Below are positions 37,480-45,797 of a stretch of DNA of 64,000 nt, piece by piece. This DNA is from Aquificaceae bacterium (GTDB taxonomy: Bacteria > Aquificota > Aquificia > Aquificales > Aquificaceae). The notes beneath the pieces were generated by a model. The model saw only the letters and a program-made list of their open reading frames with translations, was not told the origin of the DNA and did not search any database. Each line of letters opens with the position of its first letter. Position 1 is the stretch's first letter. The stretch is taken from the NCBI GenBank assembly GCA_037481935.1, contig JBBFKQ010000003.1, positions 1 through 64,000 of the forward strand, in the 5' to 3' direction. The position numbers were made by a program, and so were the translations under genes.

Positions 37480-38362
37480 CCCTCACTACCGGAAGGTTGT
37501 AGACCTTCAGGGTCTGTATGAGCCTCCTTTCGTTTTCCGGCTTCATTGGACACAGGGGGAGTCTGAATTCCTTCTCACACATGCCGAGAGCCCAGCAGGC
37601 GGTCTTTACGGGAATGGGATTGGTTTCTATAAAGAGCACCTTAAAAAGCTCAAACAGCTCGTAGTGCATCTCTCTTGCTCTCTGGAAGTCTCCCCTGAGG
37701 GCGTAGTCCACAAGGGCCTTTACCTCTCTGGGAATTATGTTGTTGGCAACGGATATAACACCCCTCGCACCCAGAGCCATCATGGGTAAGGTGAGGGAAT
37801 CATCACCGGATAGGATGGTAAAGTTTTCACCAAGAAGTCTTCTGAGCTCGGAAATCCTGTCCATATTAGGAGTGGACTCTTTGGAGCCTATTATGTTTGG
37901 ACAGTCCTTGACAAGCCTGTAAATGGTCTCCGGAGCTATTTCCACACCAGTTCTTGAGGGTATGTTATACAGTATTATGGGAATGTCCACCTCCTCCGCC
38001 ACCGTCTTGAAGTGCTGATATAGCCCCTCCTGTGTAGGTTTGTTGTAGTAGGGGACCACAAGCAGACAGGCGTCAGCCCCCACTCTCTTTGCATGGGATG
38101 TGAGCTCTATAGCCTCATGGGTGGCGTTTGCCCCTGTGCCGGCTATTACTTTAATCCTTCCCCTTGCATACCTTACCGCATGCTCTACCACTCTTTCATG
38201 TTCCTCAAAGGTGAGGGTAGGAGACTCTCCAGTTGTGCCACAGACCAATATGGCGTCAGTATGGTTGTTTGCGTGAAAGTCTATTAGACTCTCAAGAGCT
38301 CTGAAATCCACCTCCCCATCCTTGAAGGGGGTTATGAGGGCGACTATTGAACCCTGAAACAT
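37472..38362 (-). CDS. dapA: 4-hydroxy-tetrahydrodipicolinate synthase
   Basis: 296 residues. It has the pyruvate-binding GTTGESPTLTFEEH motif, the tyrosine in ILYNIPSRTG, and the Schiff-base lysine in NIIGSKEST (near residue 160; most homologues have GIKE). It condenses pyruvate with aspartate semialdehyde, the first step to lysine and meso-diaminopimelate for peptidoglycan. The upstream pathway enzyme lysC is at 43764. A TATAAT lies 7 bases before the ATG and tRNA-Asp lies just upstream on the same strand. Confidence 0.95.
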   Translation of the reverse strand: MFQGSIVALITPFKDGEVDFRALESLIDFHANNHTDAILVCGTTGESPTLTFEEHERVVEHAVRYARGRIKVIAGTGANATHEAIELTSHAKRVGADACLLVVPYYNKPTQEGLYQHFKTVAEEVDIPIILYNIPSRTGVEIAPETIYRLVKDCPNIIGSKESTPNMDRISELRRLLGENFTILSGDDSLTLPMMALGARGVISVANNIIPREVKALVDYALRGDFQRAREMHYELFELFKVLFIETNPIPVKTACWALGMCEKEFRLPLCPMKPENERRLIQTLKVYNLPVVRDV

Positions 38363-38369
38363 GAAGATA

Positions 38370-38375
38370 ATTATA
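38370..38375 (-). promoter_or_regulatory. Extended -10 box 7 bases before dapA start
   Basis: TATAAT on the minus strand preceded by TGT (extended -10 context), 7 bases before the dapA ATG. The -35 region would fall within the tRNA-Asp 3' end. It suggests leaderless dapA initiation as well as possible read-through from the tRNA. Confidence 0.45.
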
Positions 38376-38390
38376 ACATATGGTTAGGGA

Positions 38391-38468
38391 TGGCGGAGCC
38401 GACGGGACTTGAACCCGCGCCCTCCGGCTTGACAGGCCGGCGTTCTGACCGGGCTGAACTACGGCTCC
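38391..38468 (-). tRNA. tRNA-Asp (anticodon GTC)
   Basis: Minus-strand cloverleaf. The acceptor GGAGCCG pairs with CGGCTCC, discriminator G is followed by an encoded CCA (78 bases with CCA), the anticodon stem GGCCT.../...GCC encloses the loop with GTC, and the T loop reads GGTTCAAGTCC. It lies between the pterin dehydratase gene and dapA on the same strand, with a TATAAT 13 bases upstream. Confidence 0.95.
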
Positions 38469-38481
38469 TTTAGAGGAGAAT

Positions 38482-38487
38482 ATTATA
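38482..38487 (-). promoter_or_regulatory. -10 box of tRNA-Asp
   Basis: TATAAT on the minus strand, 13 bases before the mature tRNA-Asp 5' end and directly after the pterin dehydratase stop. The -35 match is weak. Confidence 0.5.
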
Positions 38488-38802
38488 TCACCTTTTGAGC
38501 AAAAGGGAAGAGATTTTTTCTATCTCCTCTGCAAGGCTAAAGTCTCTGTCTGTTATACCTCCCGCCTCGTGGGTGGTCAGCTTAACCCTTATTTTCTTAA
38601 AACCGGCCTCTACGTCTGGGTGATGCCAGTGTGCTTCCGCAAGACTTGCAATGGCATTAAAGAGAAAGACCGTTTCCTTCCAGTTTTTTGTGCTGTATTC
38701 TCTGACAATAAAGCCTTCTTCAAAGGCCCAGCCGGGCAATCCCTTTAGTTTACTCTCTATCTCCTGGGCTGAGTAAACCTTCAGTTCTCCCTTGCCTGAC
38801 AT
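38488..38802 (-). CDS. Pterin-4a-carbinolamine dehydratase
   Basis: 104 residues. The family active-site motif is EAHWHHPDVEAGFKKIRVKL (about 56-75) followed by THEAGGITDRDFSLA. The enzyme dehydrates 4a-hydroxytetrahydrobiopterin; in bacteria lacking phenylalanine hydroxylase it may take part in other pterin or molybdopterin chemistry, or act as a DCoH-like cofactor. No phhA is in the window. It overlaps the fur gene by 22 bases. Confidence 0.92.
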   Translation of the reverse strand: MSGKGELKVYSAQEIESKLKGLPGWAFEEGFIVREYSTKNWKETVFLFNAIASLAEAHWHHPDVEAGFKKIRVKLTTHEAGGITDRDFSLAEEIEKISSLLLKR

Positions 38803-39209
38803 GCGGGGCAGACTCCGTATATGTGCAGTGAATACTTGTGAACCCTATAGCCTTCCATATAGGCTGGTGGGTCCCAGTCTATGCAGAACTCCACGTCCCT
38901 TATGGCTCCACACTGGGTGCATATGAGATGGTGGTGGTCGCTTATGTTGGCATCATACCGCACAGAGCCACCCCAGTAGGCAACCTTCTTGACAAAGCCC
39001 AGCTCCTCAAGGGTTTCCACCGTTCTGTATACAGTGGCAAGGGACACAAAGGGATACTTCTTCTTTATCTCGTTGTATATTTCCTCAACGGTGGGGTGGT
39101 CTTCCCTGCTCAGTAAAACCTCGTAGACTGCCACTCTCTGAGGCGTTATCTTTAGCCCCATATTCTTACAAGCCTCTATAAATTCCTGAAGCCTTTCTTC
39201 CTTAAGCAT
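38781..39209 (-). CDS. Fur/PerR-family metalloregulator
   Basis: 142 residues. The N-terminal winged helix (about 10-85) ends in the family motif SLATVYRTVETLEELGFV. Metal-site residues follow: ISDHHHLICTQCGAIRDVEF and the terminal zinc pair CPAC with CTQC. It could be Fur, PerR or Zur; the sequence alone does not settle it. It diverges from a DUF192 gene over only 20 bases that contain a shared near-palindromic -10. Confidence 0.9.
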   Translation of the reverse strand: MLKEERLQEFIEACKNMGLKITPQRVAVYEVLLSREDHPTVEEIYNEIKKKYPFVSLATVYRTVETLEELGFVKKVAYWGGSVRYDANISDHHHLICTQCGAIRDVEFCIDWDPPAYMEGYRVHKYSLHIYGVCPACQAREN

Positions 39210-39214
39210 GGGTA

Positions 39215-39223
39215 TATAATATA
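39215..39223. promoter_or_regulatory. Bidirectional overlapping -10 boxes for fur and DUF192
   Basis: TATAAT on the plus strand (39215-39220) lies 9 bases before the DUF192 ATG. The overlapping minus-strand TATATT/TATTAT lies 6-8 bases before the fur ATG. One AT-rich near-palindrome can therefore start both genes, each with almost no leader. Confidence 0.45.
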
Positions 39224-39229
39224 AACCAT

Positions 39230-39607
39230 ATGCTAATAATTTTCAATATCATACTCTTTCTTATCACATATGCAACTAATGCACAGGTTCATCAGTGCAG
39301 GCTTCTGGTGGCGGACACACCAGAAAAACACGAAAGGGGGCTTATGCATCTGAGGTCCTTTGTGGGATACGACGGTATGGTATTCTTATACAGAGACAGG
39401 GCCATAAGGCACTTCTGGAACAGGAACACACACCTTGAGCTTGACCTATACTGGATTGACAGGGGCAGGCTTGTGGGAAGGTCATACCTCCCTCCAGAGG
39501 AAAAGGCAGGAACGGTAGTGGTCTCCTCACCCCAGCCCGTGGATACGGTGGTGGAGCTGATAAGAGGTAGAAAGTGCATGTATAGAGATATTCTCCTTTC
39601 ACCTTAG
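39230..39607 (+). CDS. Secreted DUF192 protein
   Basis: 125 residues with a signal peptide ([18 protein letters not shown]) and a DUF192 domain: [43 protein letters not shown] and VVELIRG. The family is widespread in extremophiles and its function is not established. The gene ends 9 bases inside the convergent mraY end. Confidence 0.85.
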   Translation: MLIIFNIILFLITYATNAQVHQCRLLVADTPEKHERGLMHLRSFVGYDGMVFLYRDRAIRHFWNRNTHLELDLYWIDRGRLVGRSYLPPEEKAGTVVVSSPQPVDTVVELIRGRKCMYRDILLSP

Positions 39608-40678
39608 CTTGAGGCTGGCAATGGCAAGTATACCGAGCAGGATAGATATTATCCACATCCTGACCACTATCTTTGGCTCTGGAACTCCAGAGAGCTCAAG
39701 GTGGTGATGAAAAGGTGCCATCTTGAAGAGCCTTTTGCCCTTTGTTAGCTTGAAGTAGACAACCTGAAGTATAACCGACATGGTCTCAAAGACAAATACC
39801 CCTCCAGCTATTGGAAGGAGAAGCTCTGACTTGGAAACAAGGGCCATTACACCCAGACCTGCACCGAGGGCAAGAGCCCCCACATCCCCCATAAAGAGCT
39901 GTGCGGGAAAGGCATTAAACCACAGAAAACCAAGCCCCGCACCTACTATGGCAAAGCAGAGAACTGTAAGGTCCCCTGCATAGGGAACATATGGAATATT
40001 CAGATAGCCAGCTATGCCCGCATGACCTACCGCATAGGCTATTATTCCAAGACTTGCGGCGGTTGTCATTACAGGTCCTATGGCAAGCCCGTCAAGTCCA
40101 TCTGTTAAGTTTACCGCGTTGGAAGTGGCAACTATAACAAGCATGGCAAAGGGAATGTAGAAAAGCCCGAGCTCTATCTCAAGATTCTTAAAGAGAGGAA
40201 AGTAGAGCTTTGTGTTTACGCCACTGTAGAGATATATAAGGACGGATGTGAAACCGGCAACAAGGAGCTGTGCAGAAAACTTTTTCTTTGCAGATATACC
40301 TTTCTTGTTCCTGAGCTTGACAAAGTCATCCCAGAAGCCTATTAGGGCAAAGCCAAGTATGCAGAGGGTTATAACCCAGAAGTATATGAGGTCAAGCCTC
40401 ATCAAAAGAAAGGAGCTCAGAAAAACTGAGAGGACTATTATGAGACCTCCCATGGTGGGGACGTATCTCTTTACAAGGTGACCCTCTGGGGTGTATTCCC
40501 TTATGTATCCCTTGAAAAGCCTCTGAATAGCCTTCATCTTTTTCATGAAAATGGGCGTTAAAATCAGGGTCAGAGAAAAGGCGATGAGCACCGCAAGAAA
40601 AGAACGAAAGGTTATGTATTTGAACACATTGAAAGCGAAAAAATAATCCCTCAGGTATAGTGCCATATGGTAAAGCAT
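39599..40678 (-). CDS. mraY: Phospho-N-acetylmuramoyl-pentapeptide-transferase
   Basis: 359 residues (355 from ATG 40666) with about ten membrane helices. Catalytic acidic motifs are FWDDFVKL (loop 2), [15 protein letters not shown] (loop D) and the [15 protein letters not shown] histidine motif. It transfers phospho-MurNAc-pentapeptide to undecaprenyl phosphate, giving lipid I. The gene stands apart from any mur/fts cluster, as is typical of the dispersed genomes of this group. It follows the methyltransferase gene by one base. Confidence 0.95.
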   Translation of the reverse strand: MLYHMALYLRDYFFAFNVFKYITFRSFLAVLIAFSLTLILTPIFMKKMKAIQRLFKGYIREYTPEGHLVKRYVPTMGGLIIVLSVFLSSFLLMRLDLIYFWVITLCILGFALIGFWDDFVKLRNKKGISAKKKFSAQLLVAGFTSVLIYLYSGVNTKLYFPLFKNLEIELGLFYIPFAMLVIVATSNAVNLTDGLDGLAIGPVMTTAASLGIIAYAVGHAGIAGYLNIPYVPYAGDLTVLCFAIVGAGLGFLWFNAFPAQLFMGDVGALALGAGLGVMALVSKSELLLPIAGGVFVFETMSVILQVVYFKLTKGKRLFKMAPFHHHLELSGVPEPKIVVRMWIISILLGILAIASLKLR

Positions 40679-40679
40679 T

Positions 40680-41252
40680 TCAGCACCTGTTCCTGCTTAA
40701 TAGTCTATCAAGGATTATGGCAACTGCGTTCCTGACGGAAAGATGGTTCCACTCACCCGCACCGTAAACAGGTTCAAGGATGTAGTCAAAGGTGTTCATA
40801 AGGGAAGGAGGTATGCCGTAGCCGGTGCCAAAGACTATGAGAAAGTCCCGCTCTCTTCTGTGTATTTCCTCCGACAGCCAGTGGTAAGAGACCGTGTTTG
40901 GATAGGTTCTGGCGTCCGTTCCCACTATAAGGGGTCTTCTGCCTCTACTTTCCTGTATATCTTCAAGAACCTCATCAAAGGTATAACACAGTCTCACAAG
41001 CTTTACTATTTCGTTTCTCGTGGGGTTTGTCCTAAAACCCTCCTCTGAGAGCCAGTATTCTATCTGTTTCTTTATTATGTATCTCTGACCATCAACGGGC
41101 TGAACTATGTAGTAGGTGTTTATCTCATAGGCTCTTGCGGGGCGGGCTATGTCATGAAGGTCCATGGTAGTGAAGGAGGTTATTATGGTCCTTCCATCTC
41201 TGTCCATGGCAGGATAATGGAGCAAGGCTATGAAGACGTTATGATTTATCAT
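40680..41252 (-). CDS. SPOUT-like RNA methyltransferase (Methyltrn_RNA_4 family)
   Basis: 190 residues. [40 protein letters not shown] and [12 protein letters not shown] form the N-terminal core. The C-terminal [20 protein letters not shown] and [17 protein letters not shown] resemble the SAM-knot region of TrmD-like proteins. It matches the PF09936-type family, predicted from structure to be SAM-dependent RNA methyltransferases; the substrate is unknown. It is translated just upstream of mraY and diverges from the GT9 gene over 17 bases. Confidence 0.8.
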   Translation of the reverse strand: MINHNVFIALLHYPAMDRDGRTIITSFTTMDLHDIARPARAYEINTYYIVQPVDGQRYIIKKQIEYWLSEEGFRTNPTRNEIVKLVRLCYTFDEVLEDIQESRGRRPLIVGTDARTYPNTVSYHWLSEEIHRRERDFLIVFGTGYGIPPSLMNTFDYILEPVYGAGEWNHLSVRNAVAIILDRLLSRNRC

Positions 41253-41261
41253 AAATTCCTT

Positions 41262-41267
41262 ATTATA
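41262..41267 (-). promoter_or_regulatory. -10 box 9 bases before the RNA methyltransferase start
   Basis: TATAAT on the minus strand within the 17-base divergent gap. The 9 bases to the ATG include AAGGA, which would be lost as a ribosome site if transcription starts 7 bases after the box. Confidence 0.35.
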
Positions 41268-41269
41268 GC

Positions 41270-42052
41270 ATGTGGCTTCTTTACCGTCGGGGTGGTCTCG
41301 GGGATACGCTTCTCACCTTCCCCCTTCTTGAGCTCCTAAGAGAGTCTGGCAAGACTGTCTGGGCTGTGGGCAACACGGATTACTTTTTACTTGCAAAGGA
41401 GGTGGGATGGGCTCAGGTGGTAAGTTCAGAGATTCCCGAAAGAGAGTTTGAGGGAAGAATCATCATAAGTATGGATGGAAATCTAAAGCCCTTTCCGGAA
41501 AGAAGGGTGTGGATTGTGGAGCATTACCTGAAAAGCCTCTCTCTGAAGGGAAACTTCTCAAAAGTTCTGCCCATAGAGCCCGCAGAAAATGGCCTCCTTG
41601 AAGGCTATGCAGTTCTTCATCCCTCCAGCGGTTCATGGAAGAAAAATCCACCTCTTGAGCTTTTTCTGCGTATAGAGCAATTTCTTAAAAGAGAGGGCTT
41701 CAGAACCCTATACCTGATAGGTGAAGCAGACCAGTGGCTAAAAGACCACATAAAAAATTACTTTGAGAGTTTTTCACCTCTTGAGATAGCAAGGGCACTG
41801 AAGAGGGCACGGCTTTTCGTCGGTCTTGACAGCGGGCTTTCCCATCTTGCCAGCTACTGCGGACTTCCAACTTATATCTTCTACGGTCCCACGGACCCCC
41901 TCGTGTGGAGACCAATAGGGGAAAGGGTTTTTCAGATAAGCCTCGGGCTTTCCTGCAGTCCATGCTTTCCAGATGTTTGCGAGGAAAGGAAATGCCTTCA
42001 TACAGATTTGCTCTTCAACAGGTTTCTCATGCTATACAACATGCAGAGTTGA
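41270..42052 (+). CDS. Glycosyltransferase family 9 (heptosyltransferase-like)
   Basis: 260 residues, shorter than the 320-350 of WaaC/WaaF. The N-terminal RRGGLGDTLLTFPLLELL is the GT9 acceptor-side motif. The nucleotide-sugar domain has HPSSGSWKKNPP, FVGLDSGLSHLASYCGLP and YGPTDPLVWRPIG. A C-terminal cysteine cluster (LSCSPC..DVCEERKC) is also seen in many GT9 proteins. It probably adds heptose to lipopolysaccharide core; the heptose-phosphate kinase is encoded close by at 42830. Confidence 0.82.
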   Translation: MWLLYRRGGLGDTLLTFPLLELLRESGKTVWAVGNTDYFLLAKEVGWAQVVSSEIPEREFEGRIIISMDGNLKPFPERRVWIVEHYLKSLSLKGNFSKVLPIEPAENGLLEGYAVLHPSSGSWKKNPPLELFLRIEQFLKREGFRTLYLIGEADQWLKDHIKNYFESFSPLEIARALKRARLFVGLDSGLSHLASYCGLPTYIFYGPTDPLVWRPIGERVFQISLGLSCSPCFPDVCEERKCLHTDLLFNRFLMLYNMQS

Positions 42053-42083
42053 TACCTCTAAAAAAGAGCTTTGTGATTTTCTT

Positions 42084-42572
42084 GTGAGCCTTGAGCTTGT
42101 CATAGGATTGATAACAATAGTGGGAGCAATTGTAGGAGTTGGTGTTTTTCTTATTATGTACCTGGACAAAAGGCTTGACGATTTTTCTTCCCCAATTACG
42201 GGGATTGAACAGTCTATAAGGGAGTTCAGAGATTATGTTGAAGCTCGTTTAGAAGCCTTGCACAGAGAACTTGCGGAGCATAAGGCGGATACCGCGAGGA
42301 AGTTTGACGAGGTCAAAGCGGACAGCACAAGAAGATTTGAGGAAGTCAAAGAAGAGATTAAACTTGTCAGACAGGAACTTGCTGACCACAAGGCAGATAC
42401 CGCAAGAAGGTTTGAAGAGGTTAAGACGGACAACCTAAAGAGATTTGAAGAACTGAAAGAGGAAATAAAAGACCTCAGGGTTGAAGTCAAGGAGCTCAGG
42501 AAAGAGGTAAGGAAGAGCATGGTTAATAAAGCTCAACACCCCTTATGTGTTCTATGTTATTCCCCCTTATAA
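42084..42572 (+). CDS. Membrane-anchored coiled-coil protein with tandem 36-residue repeat
   Basis: 162 residues from GTG 42084, chosen because earlier starts lie within the GT9 gene and add unrelated residues. One N-terminal membrane helix (LVIGLITIVGAIVGVGVFLI) precedes a long charged coiled coil. Residues about 63-134 hold two copies of a 36-residue unit (LAEHKADTARKFDEVK..., LADHKADTARRFEEVK...). The plan resembles DUF1640-type proteins, but I do not recognise a defined family or function. The 3' 50 bases overlap convergent yraN. Confidence 0.6.
   Translation: MSLELVIGLITIVGAIVGVGVFLIMYLDKRLDDFSSPITGIEQSIREFRDYVEARLEALHRELAEHKADTARKFDEVKADSTRRFEEVKEEIKLVRQELADHKADTARRFEEVKTDNLKRFEELKEEIKDLRVEVKELRKEVRKSMVNKAQHPLCVLCYSPL
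42270..42485 (+). repeat. 108-base tandem duplication inside the coiled-coil gene
   Basis: Two adjacent 108-base units (42270-42377 and 42378-42485), starting CTTGCGGAGCA and CTTGCTGACCA. They encode nearly identical 36-residue coiled-coil segments. Synonymous drift between them shows the duplication is not recent. Confidence 0.75.
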
Positions 42573-42852
42573 TCACAAGGTCAAGTCTGTAGTCCTCTGC
42601 CGGATGTCTGTGAAGATAGTATTCCACACACCTTAGGAGTCTTTCCATCTTTTTCCTGTCCATTCTCTCCACAGGGTCTCCCAGACCTTCTGTCTTTCCA
42701 CCCTTTACTTCCACAAAGACCACCACTTTGTCGTCAAGGGCTATGATGTCTATTTCTCCTGTTCTGCAGTGGTAGTTCCTGTAAAGGATTCTGTAGCCAA
42801 GCCCCTCCAGATACTTTACCGCAAGCTCCTCAAATTCTGCACCCTTCCTCAA
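42523..42852 (-). CDS. yraN: YraN/UPF0102 nuclease-fold protein
   Basis: 109 residues. The restriction-endonuclease-like core is [40 protein letters not shown] (E..D....EVK), then ERMDRKKMERLL and YRLDLVII. The family often sits near ribonuclease HII or recombination genes. Here it is the last gene of a lysC-hldE kinase-yraN run, overlapping the kinase by 23 bases. Its physiological role is not settled. Confidence 0.88.
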   Translation of the reverse strand: MRKGAEFEELAVKYLEGLGYRILYRNYHCRTGEIDIIALDDKVVVFVEVKGGKTEGLGDPVERMDRKKMERLLRCVEYYLHRHPAEDYRLDLVIIRGNNIEHIRGVELY

Positions 42853-43774
42853 GGCTCTGGAATATCTCCTCCGGTCTTACTACCGCAGTGCCCAGTTTGC
42901 CCACCACTATGCCTGCGCAGAGGTTTGCAAGCTCGCAGGCAGTATCCCAGTCCAGCCCTGCAAGGGCACAGGCTGTTAGCACGGCAACCACCGTATCCCC
43001 TGCTCCGGAAACATCGTAGACCTGTTTTGCCCTTGCGGGAAACACCTTGAACTCTCTGTCAAAAAGAGCCATACCTCTGGCACCGAGTGTTATCACAAGG
43101 GTTTTAAGTCTGAGCTTCCCCTTTAGCCCCCACCCAAGCCTCTGCAAACTATCTTCAGAAAACATTGCCATGGCCTCCTTTTCGTTGGGCGTCATCAGGT
43201 CTGCACCCACATACAGCTCCCTGTTCTGTGGTCTGGGGTCAACAGAGAAGAACACCCTTCTTTCCCTTATCCTGTCCACAGTGCTTCTGCATACCACCCC
43301 CTTTGCGTAATCAGAAACCACTATACCGTCCACGTCCAGGTCTATCCTCTGAAGAAGCTCCTCAAGAGCCTTTCCCTCCAGAGACCTCCTGCTTTCGCTG
43401 TCAATCCTCAGGAGCTGTTGAGAAAGGGCCACTATACGGGTTTTTTCTGTGGTGGGTCTTGATGGGTCTTCCACAAGAAGGTCCTCTATCCCAGAATCTT
43501 TAAGAAGTCCTCTTATGATATGCCTCCCGAAGTCCTGACCCACCACGCCAAGAAGATATGTTTTTACCCCGAGACTTGCCAGATTGTGGGCAACGTTTCC
43601 CGCACCACCAAGCCTGAACTCCTCCCTCTGAACCTCCACCACAGGCACTGGAGCCTCAGGGGAGATTCGCTCCACCTTTCCAAAGACATACCTGTCAAGT
43701 ATCACATCTCCCACTACCAGAACCCTGAGGCTTTTAAACCTCTCAAGAATTTCTGAAAGCCTATCAGGATTCAT
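42830..43774 (-). CDS. D-glycero-beta-D-manno-heptose-7-phosphate kinase (RfaE1/HldE kinase domain)
   Basis: 314 residues of PfkB/ribokinase fold. The substrate-side motif [17 protein letters not shown] is near residue 55, [20 protein letters not shown] near 28, and the PfkB signature [15 protein letters not shown] near 250 with catalytic aspartate. No cytidylyltransferase domain is fused, so the adenylyl step must be separate. It provides heptose-1,7-bisphosphate for LPS core; the GT9 gene next door is a likely user of the pathway. It overlaps lysC by 11 bases. Confidence 0.9.
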   Translation of the reverse strand: MNPDRLSEILERFKSLRVLVVGDVILDRYVFGKVERISPEAPVPVVEVQREEFRLGGAGNVAHNLASLGVKTYLLGVVGQDFGRHIIRGLLKDSGIEDLLVEDPSRPTTEKTRIVALSQQLLRIDSESRRSLEGKALEELLQRIDLDVDGIVVSDYAKGVVCRSTVDRIRERRVFFSVDPRPQNRELYVGADLMTPNEKEAMAMFSEDSLQRLGWGLKGKLRLKTLVITLGARGMALFDREFKVFPARAKQVYDVSGAGDTVVAVLTACALAGLDWDTACELANLCAGIVVGKLGTAVVRPEEIFQSLEEGCRI

Positions 43775-45002
43775 TGACCACCTTTACCTCTTCACCCTCC
43801 TCTATAAAGGCCTGATGAAGCTCCCTTACCGCAAGCTCTCCGTATTTGTCCTCTATAAGGCATGATATCTTTATCTCAGAGGTGGATATGGCCATTATGT
43901 TTATGCCGTTTTTGTAGAGAACCTCAAACATCTTTGCAGCGGTTCCGTAGGAGCTCCTCATGCCTATCCCCACCACAGAGACCTTTGCTATTCTGTCGTC
44001 CCTTACCACCTCCTGAGCTCCTATCTCCCCTGCCACTCTTTTTAGTATACCCTCTGCTTTTTGTGCGTCTGCCTTGTTAACGGTAAAGGACATGTCCGTA
44101 TAGCCCTGATGGGACACATTCTGCACTATCATATCCACCACAATATGGGCATCTCCAAGGGCCTTAAAGATACTGTAGGCTATGCCCGGTCTGTCGGGCA
44201 CGCGCACTACAGTTATCCTTGATTCATTCCTTTCAAGGGTTATTGCCCGAACCACGCTCTTTTCCATCACTTCCTCCTCAGGGACTATCCATGTCCCTTC
44301 ACTGTCAGTAAAAGAGCTTCTTACATGTATTCTTACACCATGTTTCATGGCAAACTCAATGCTTCTTGCCTGCATCACCTTTGCACCCAGAGATGCCATC
44401 TCAAGCATCTCTTCGTAGGATATTATGGGTATCTTCCTTGCGTTTGGCACTATTCTCGGGTCAGCCGTAAAAACTCCCTCCACATCTGTGTATATCTCAC
44501 AGTCTGCACCAAGGGCATAAGCCAGTGCAACAGCAGAAAGGTCTGAACCTCCTCTTCCAAGGGTTGTCACCTCCCAGCTTTCCGTGACCCCCTGAAAGCC
44601 GGCCACCACTGGCGTGTAGCCCTCCTGAAGGAGGTTTTTGAGCCTCTGGACGCCTATTTTCCTTATCCTTGCCTTTGTGTGCACATCATCGGTGATTACA
44701 GGCACCTGCCATCCGCAGAGGCTGACTGCGGGAACACCAAGGCTCTGGAGAGTCATGGCAAAAAGAGCTATCGCCTGCTGCTCCCCTGTGGATATGAGCA
44801 TGTCAAGCTCACGTTCTGGGGGCATTGTCTCTATCTGCTTTGCAAGGTTTATAAGCCTGTCTGTCTCCCCTGCCATGGCGGAGGATACCACCACCACTTT
44901 ATAACCCTCCTTTAACTTTTCAAGGACTTTTTTTGCAGAATTGCCTATCCTTTCAAGACTTCCCACAGAAGTCCCGCCAAACTTGACCACAATTAGCCTC
45001 AT
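43764..45002 (-). CDS. lysC: Aspartate kinase
   Basis: 412 residues, monofunctional. The kinase domain begins [15 protein letters not shown] and has [23 protein letters not shown] and [13 protein letters not shown]. Two C-terminal ACT domains (about 265-405, [13 protein letters not shown] and [12 protein letters not shown]) give feedback control by lysine and/or threonine. It phosphorylates aspartate at the head of the lysine, threonine and methionine pathways. Confidence 0.95.
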   Translation of the reverse strand: MRLIVVKFGGTSVGSLERIGNSAKKVLEKLKEGYKVVVVSSAMAGETDRLINLAKQIETMPPERELDMLISTGEQQAIALFAMTLQSLGVPAVSLCGWQVPVITDDVHTKARIRKIGVQRLKNLLQEGYTPVVAGFQGVTESWEVTTLGRGGSDLSAVALAYALGADCEIYTDVEGVFTADPRIVPNARKIPIISYEEMLEMASLGAKVMQARSIEFAMKHGVRIHVRSSFTDSEGTWIVPEEEVMEKSVVRAITLERNESRITVVRVPDRPGIAYSIFKALGDAHIVVDMIVQNVSHQGYTDMSFTVNKADAQKAEGILKRVAGEIGAQEVVRDDRIAKVSVVGIGMRSSYGTAAKMFEVLYKNGINIMAISTSEIKISCLIEDKYGELAVRELHQAFIEEGEEVKVVNES

Positions 45003-45009
45003 CCATACT

Positions 45010-45015
45010 ATTTTA
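45010..45015 (-). promoter_or_regulatory. -10 box 7 bases before lysC start
   Basis: TAAAAT (within TATAAAAT) on the minus strand, 7 bases before the lysC ATG with no Shine-Dalgarno between. Confidence 0.4.
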
Positions 45016-45025
45016 TACTACCCCC

Positions 45026-45053
45026 TTGACAGGAGAAAAATTTTGTATATAAT
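45026..45053 (+). promoter_or_regulatory. Perfect-consensus sigma-70 promoter before a small RNA
   Basis: TTGACA (45026-45031) and TATAAT (45048-45053) are exact matches with a 16-base spacer, the strongest promoter in the window. The expected start is near 45060. It drives the 90-base structured segment that ends in a terminator before sfsA. Confidence 0.8.
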
Positions 45054-45059
45054 AATCAT

Positions 45060-45149
45060 CTGTAAGGATAAAAAAGTTAGGGGCAGTTAGAAACTCCCTC
45101 CCCCTCCCTCCCCTAATTGTTTTGCCCCACCGCCCGGTGGGGCCTTTCT
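45060..45149 (+). ncRNA. Candidate small RNA or sfsA leader RNA
   Basis: The segment from the predicted start to the terminator holds no credible ORF. A stem TTAGGG/CCCTAA (extended as TTAGGGG 45077-45083 with CCCCTAA 45110-45116) encloses a 26-base loop containing several CTCCC/CCTCC runs, which are complementary to Shine-Dalgarno sequences. The terminator hairpin follows 7 bases later. This is the layout of a stand-alone regulatory RNA using C-rich seed loops. The alternative is an attenuating leader for sfsA, whose ATG is 3 bases after the T-rich tail. Confidence 0.6.
45124..45149 (+). terminator. Intrinsic terminator before sfsA
   Basis: Perfect 8-bp stem GCCCCACC (45124-45131) and GGTGGGGC (45136-45143) with a GCCC loop, followed by CTTTCT. 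The tail is short for a strong terminator. The 3' arm is also the only G-rich, Shine-Dalgarno-like sequence before the sfsA ATG. Confidence 0.65.
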
Positions 45150-45152
45150 AAA

Positions 45153-45797
45153 ATGAAGTTCCCAGAACTGATAAAGGCAAACTTTATTCAGAGACTCAAC
45201 AGGTTTGTGGGACTCATATCCCTTGAGGACAAGGAACTTACCGCATACATACGCAACACCGGCAGGCTCAGGGAATTACTCTTTTCTGGCAATGAAGTAT
45301 ATGTAGCCGAAAAGACAATTGGCAGGCACCCCTTTGAAATAATCCTTGCAAAGAGGGGAGATTATCTCGTCTGTATAGACTCCCACATAGCTCCAAAGCT
45401 TTATGTAGAATGGGTAAGCTCACCGGCCATCTTTGAGCCCCGCTTTGGAAACAAGAGGTTTGACCTCCTGATAAACGGAAGGCCCATTGAGGTGAAGTCT
45501 GTTAACCTCGTAGAGAACAACACAGCCCTTTTTCCAGATGCTCCAACCCTGAGAGGTAAACAGCACATAGAAAAGCTCATAGAACTTTCAAAAGAGGGAT
45601 ACAACCCGCTCATAGTTTTTGTAGTGCAGAGGGGAGATGCGGAAGTCTTCTCTCCCAACTGGAGGGTGGACCCCGAATTTTCAAAGGCTCTACTGAGATA
45701 CTTTCAGCTTGGTCTTGAGATAAGAGCTTACAGATGTTCCGTCAGCCTTGAGGAGATTAAATTAAAAGAAGAGATACCCGTGGAGGTTCTGCCATGA
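45153..45797 (+). CDS. sfsA: SfsA family DNA/RNA nuclease-fold protein
   Basis: 214 residues from ATG 45153; the longer frame from TTG 45117 would translate the terminator hairpin. The family motif RFDLLINGRPIEVKSVNLVE and FPDAPTLRGKQHIEKL are intact, preceded by AYIRNTGRLRELL. SfsA was named for sugar fermentation stimulation; the fold is nuclease-like and its true role is unclear. The start has no free Shine-Dalgarno. Its stop overlaps the nicotinamidase ATG. Confidence 0.9.
   Translation: MKFPELIKANFIQRLNRFVGLISLEDKELTAYIRNTGRLRELLFSGNEVYVAEKTIGRHPFEIILAKRGDYLVCIDSHIAPKLYVEWVSSPAIFEPRFGNKRFDLLINGRPIEVKSVNLVENNTALFPDAPTLRGKQHIEKLIELSKEGYNPLIVFVVQRGDAEVFSPNWRVDPEFSKALLRYFQLGLEIRAYRCSVSLEEIKLKEEIPVEVLP

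Noticed and set aside
42270-42485. CRISPR-like or mobile repeat
   Set aside because: Only two adjacent 108-base units inside one coding frame; they encode a coiled-coil duplication, with no spacers or terminal repeats.
45117-45152. sfsA starting at TTG 45117
   Set aside because: This would translate the terminator hairpin into a non-conserved leader; conserved SfsA sequence begins at ATG 45153.
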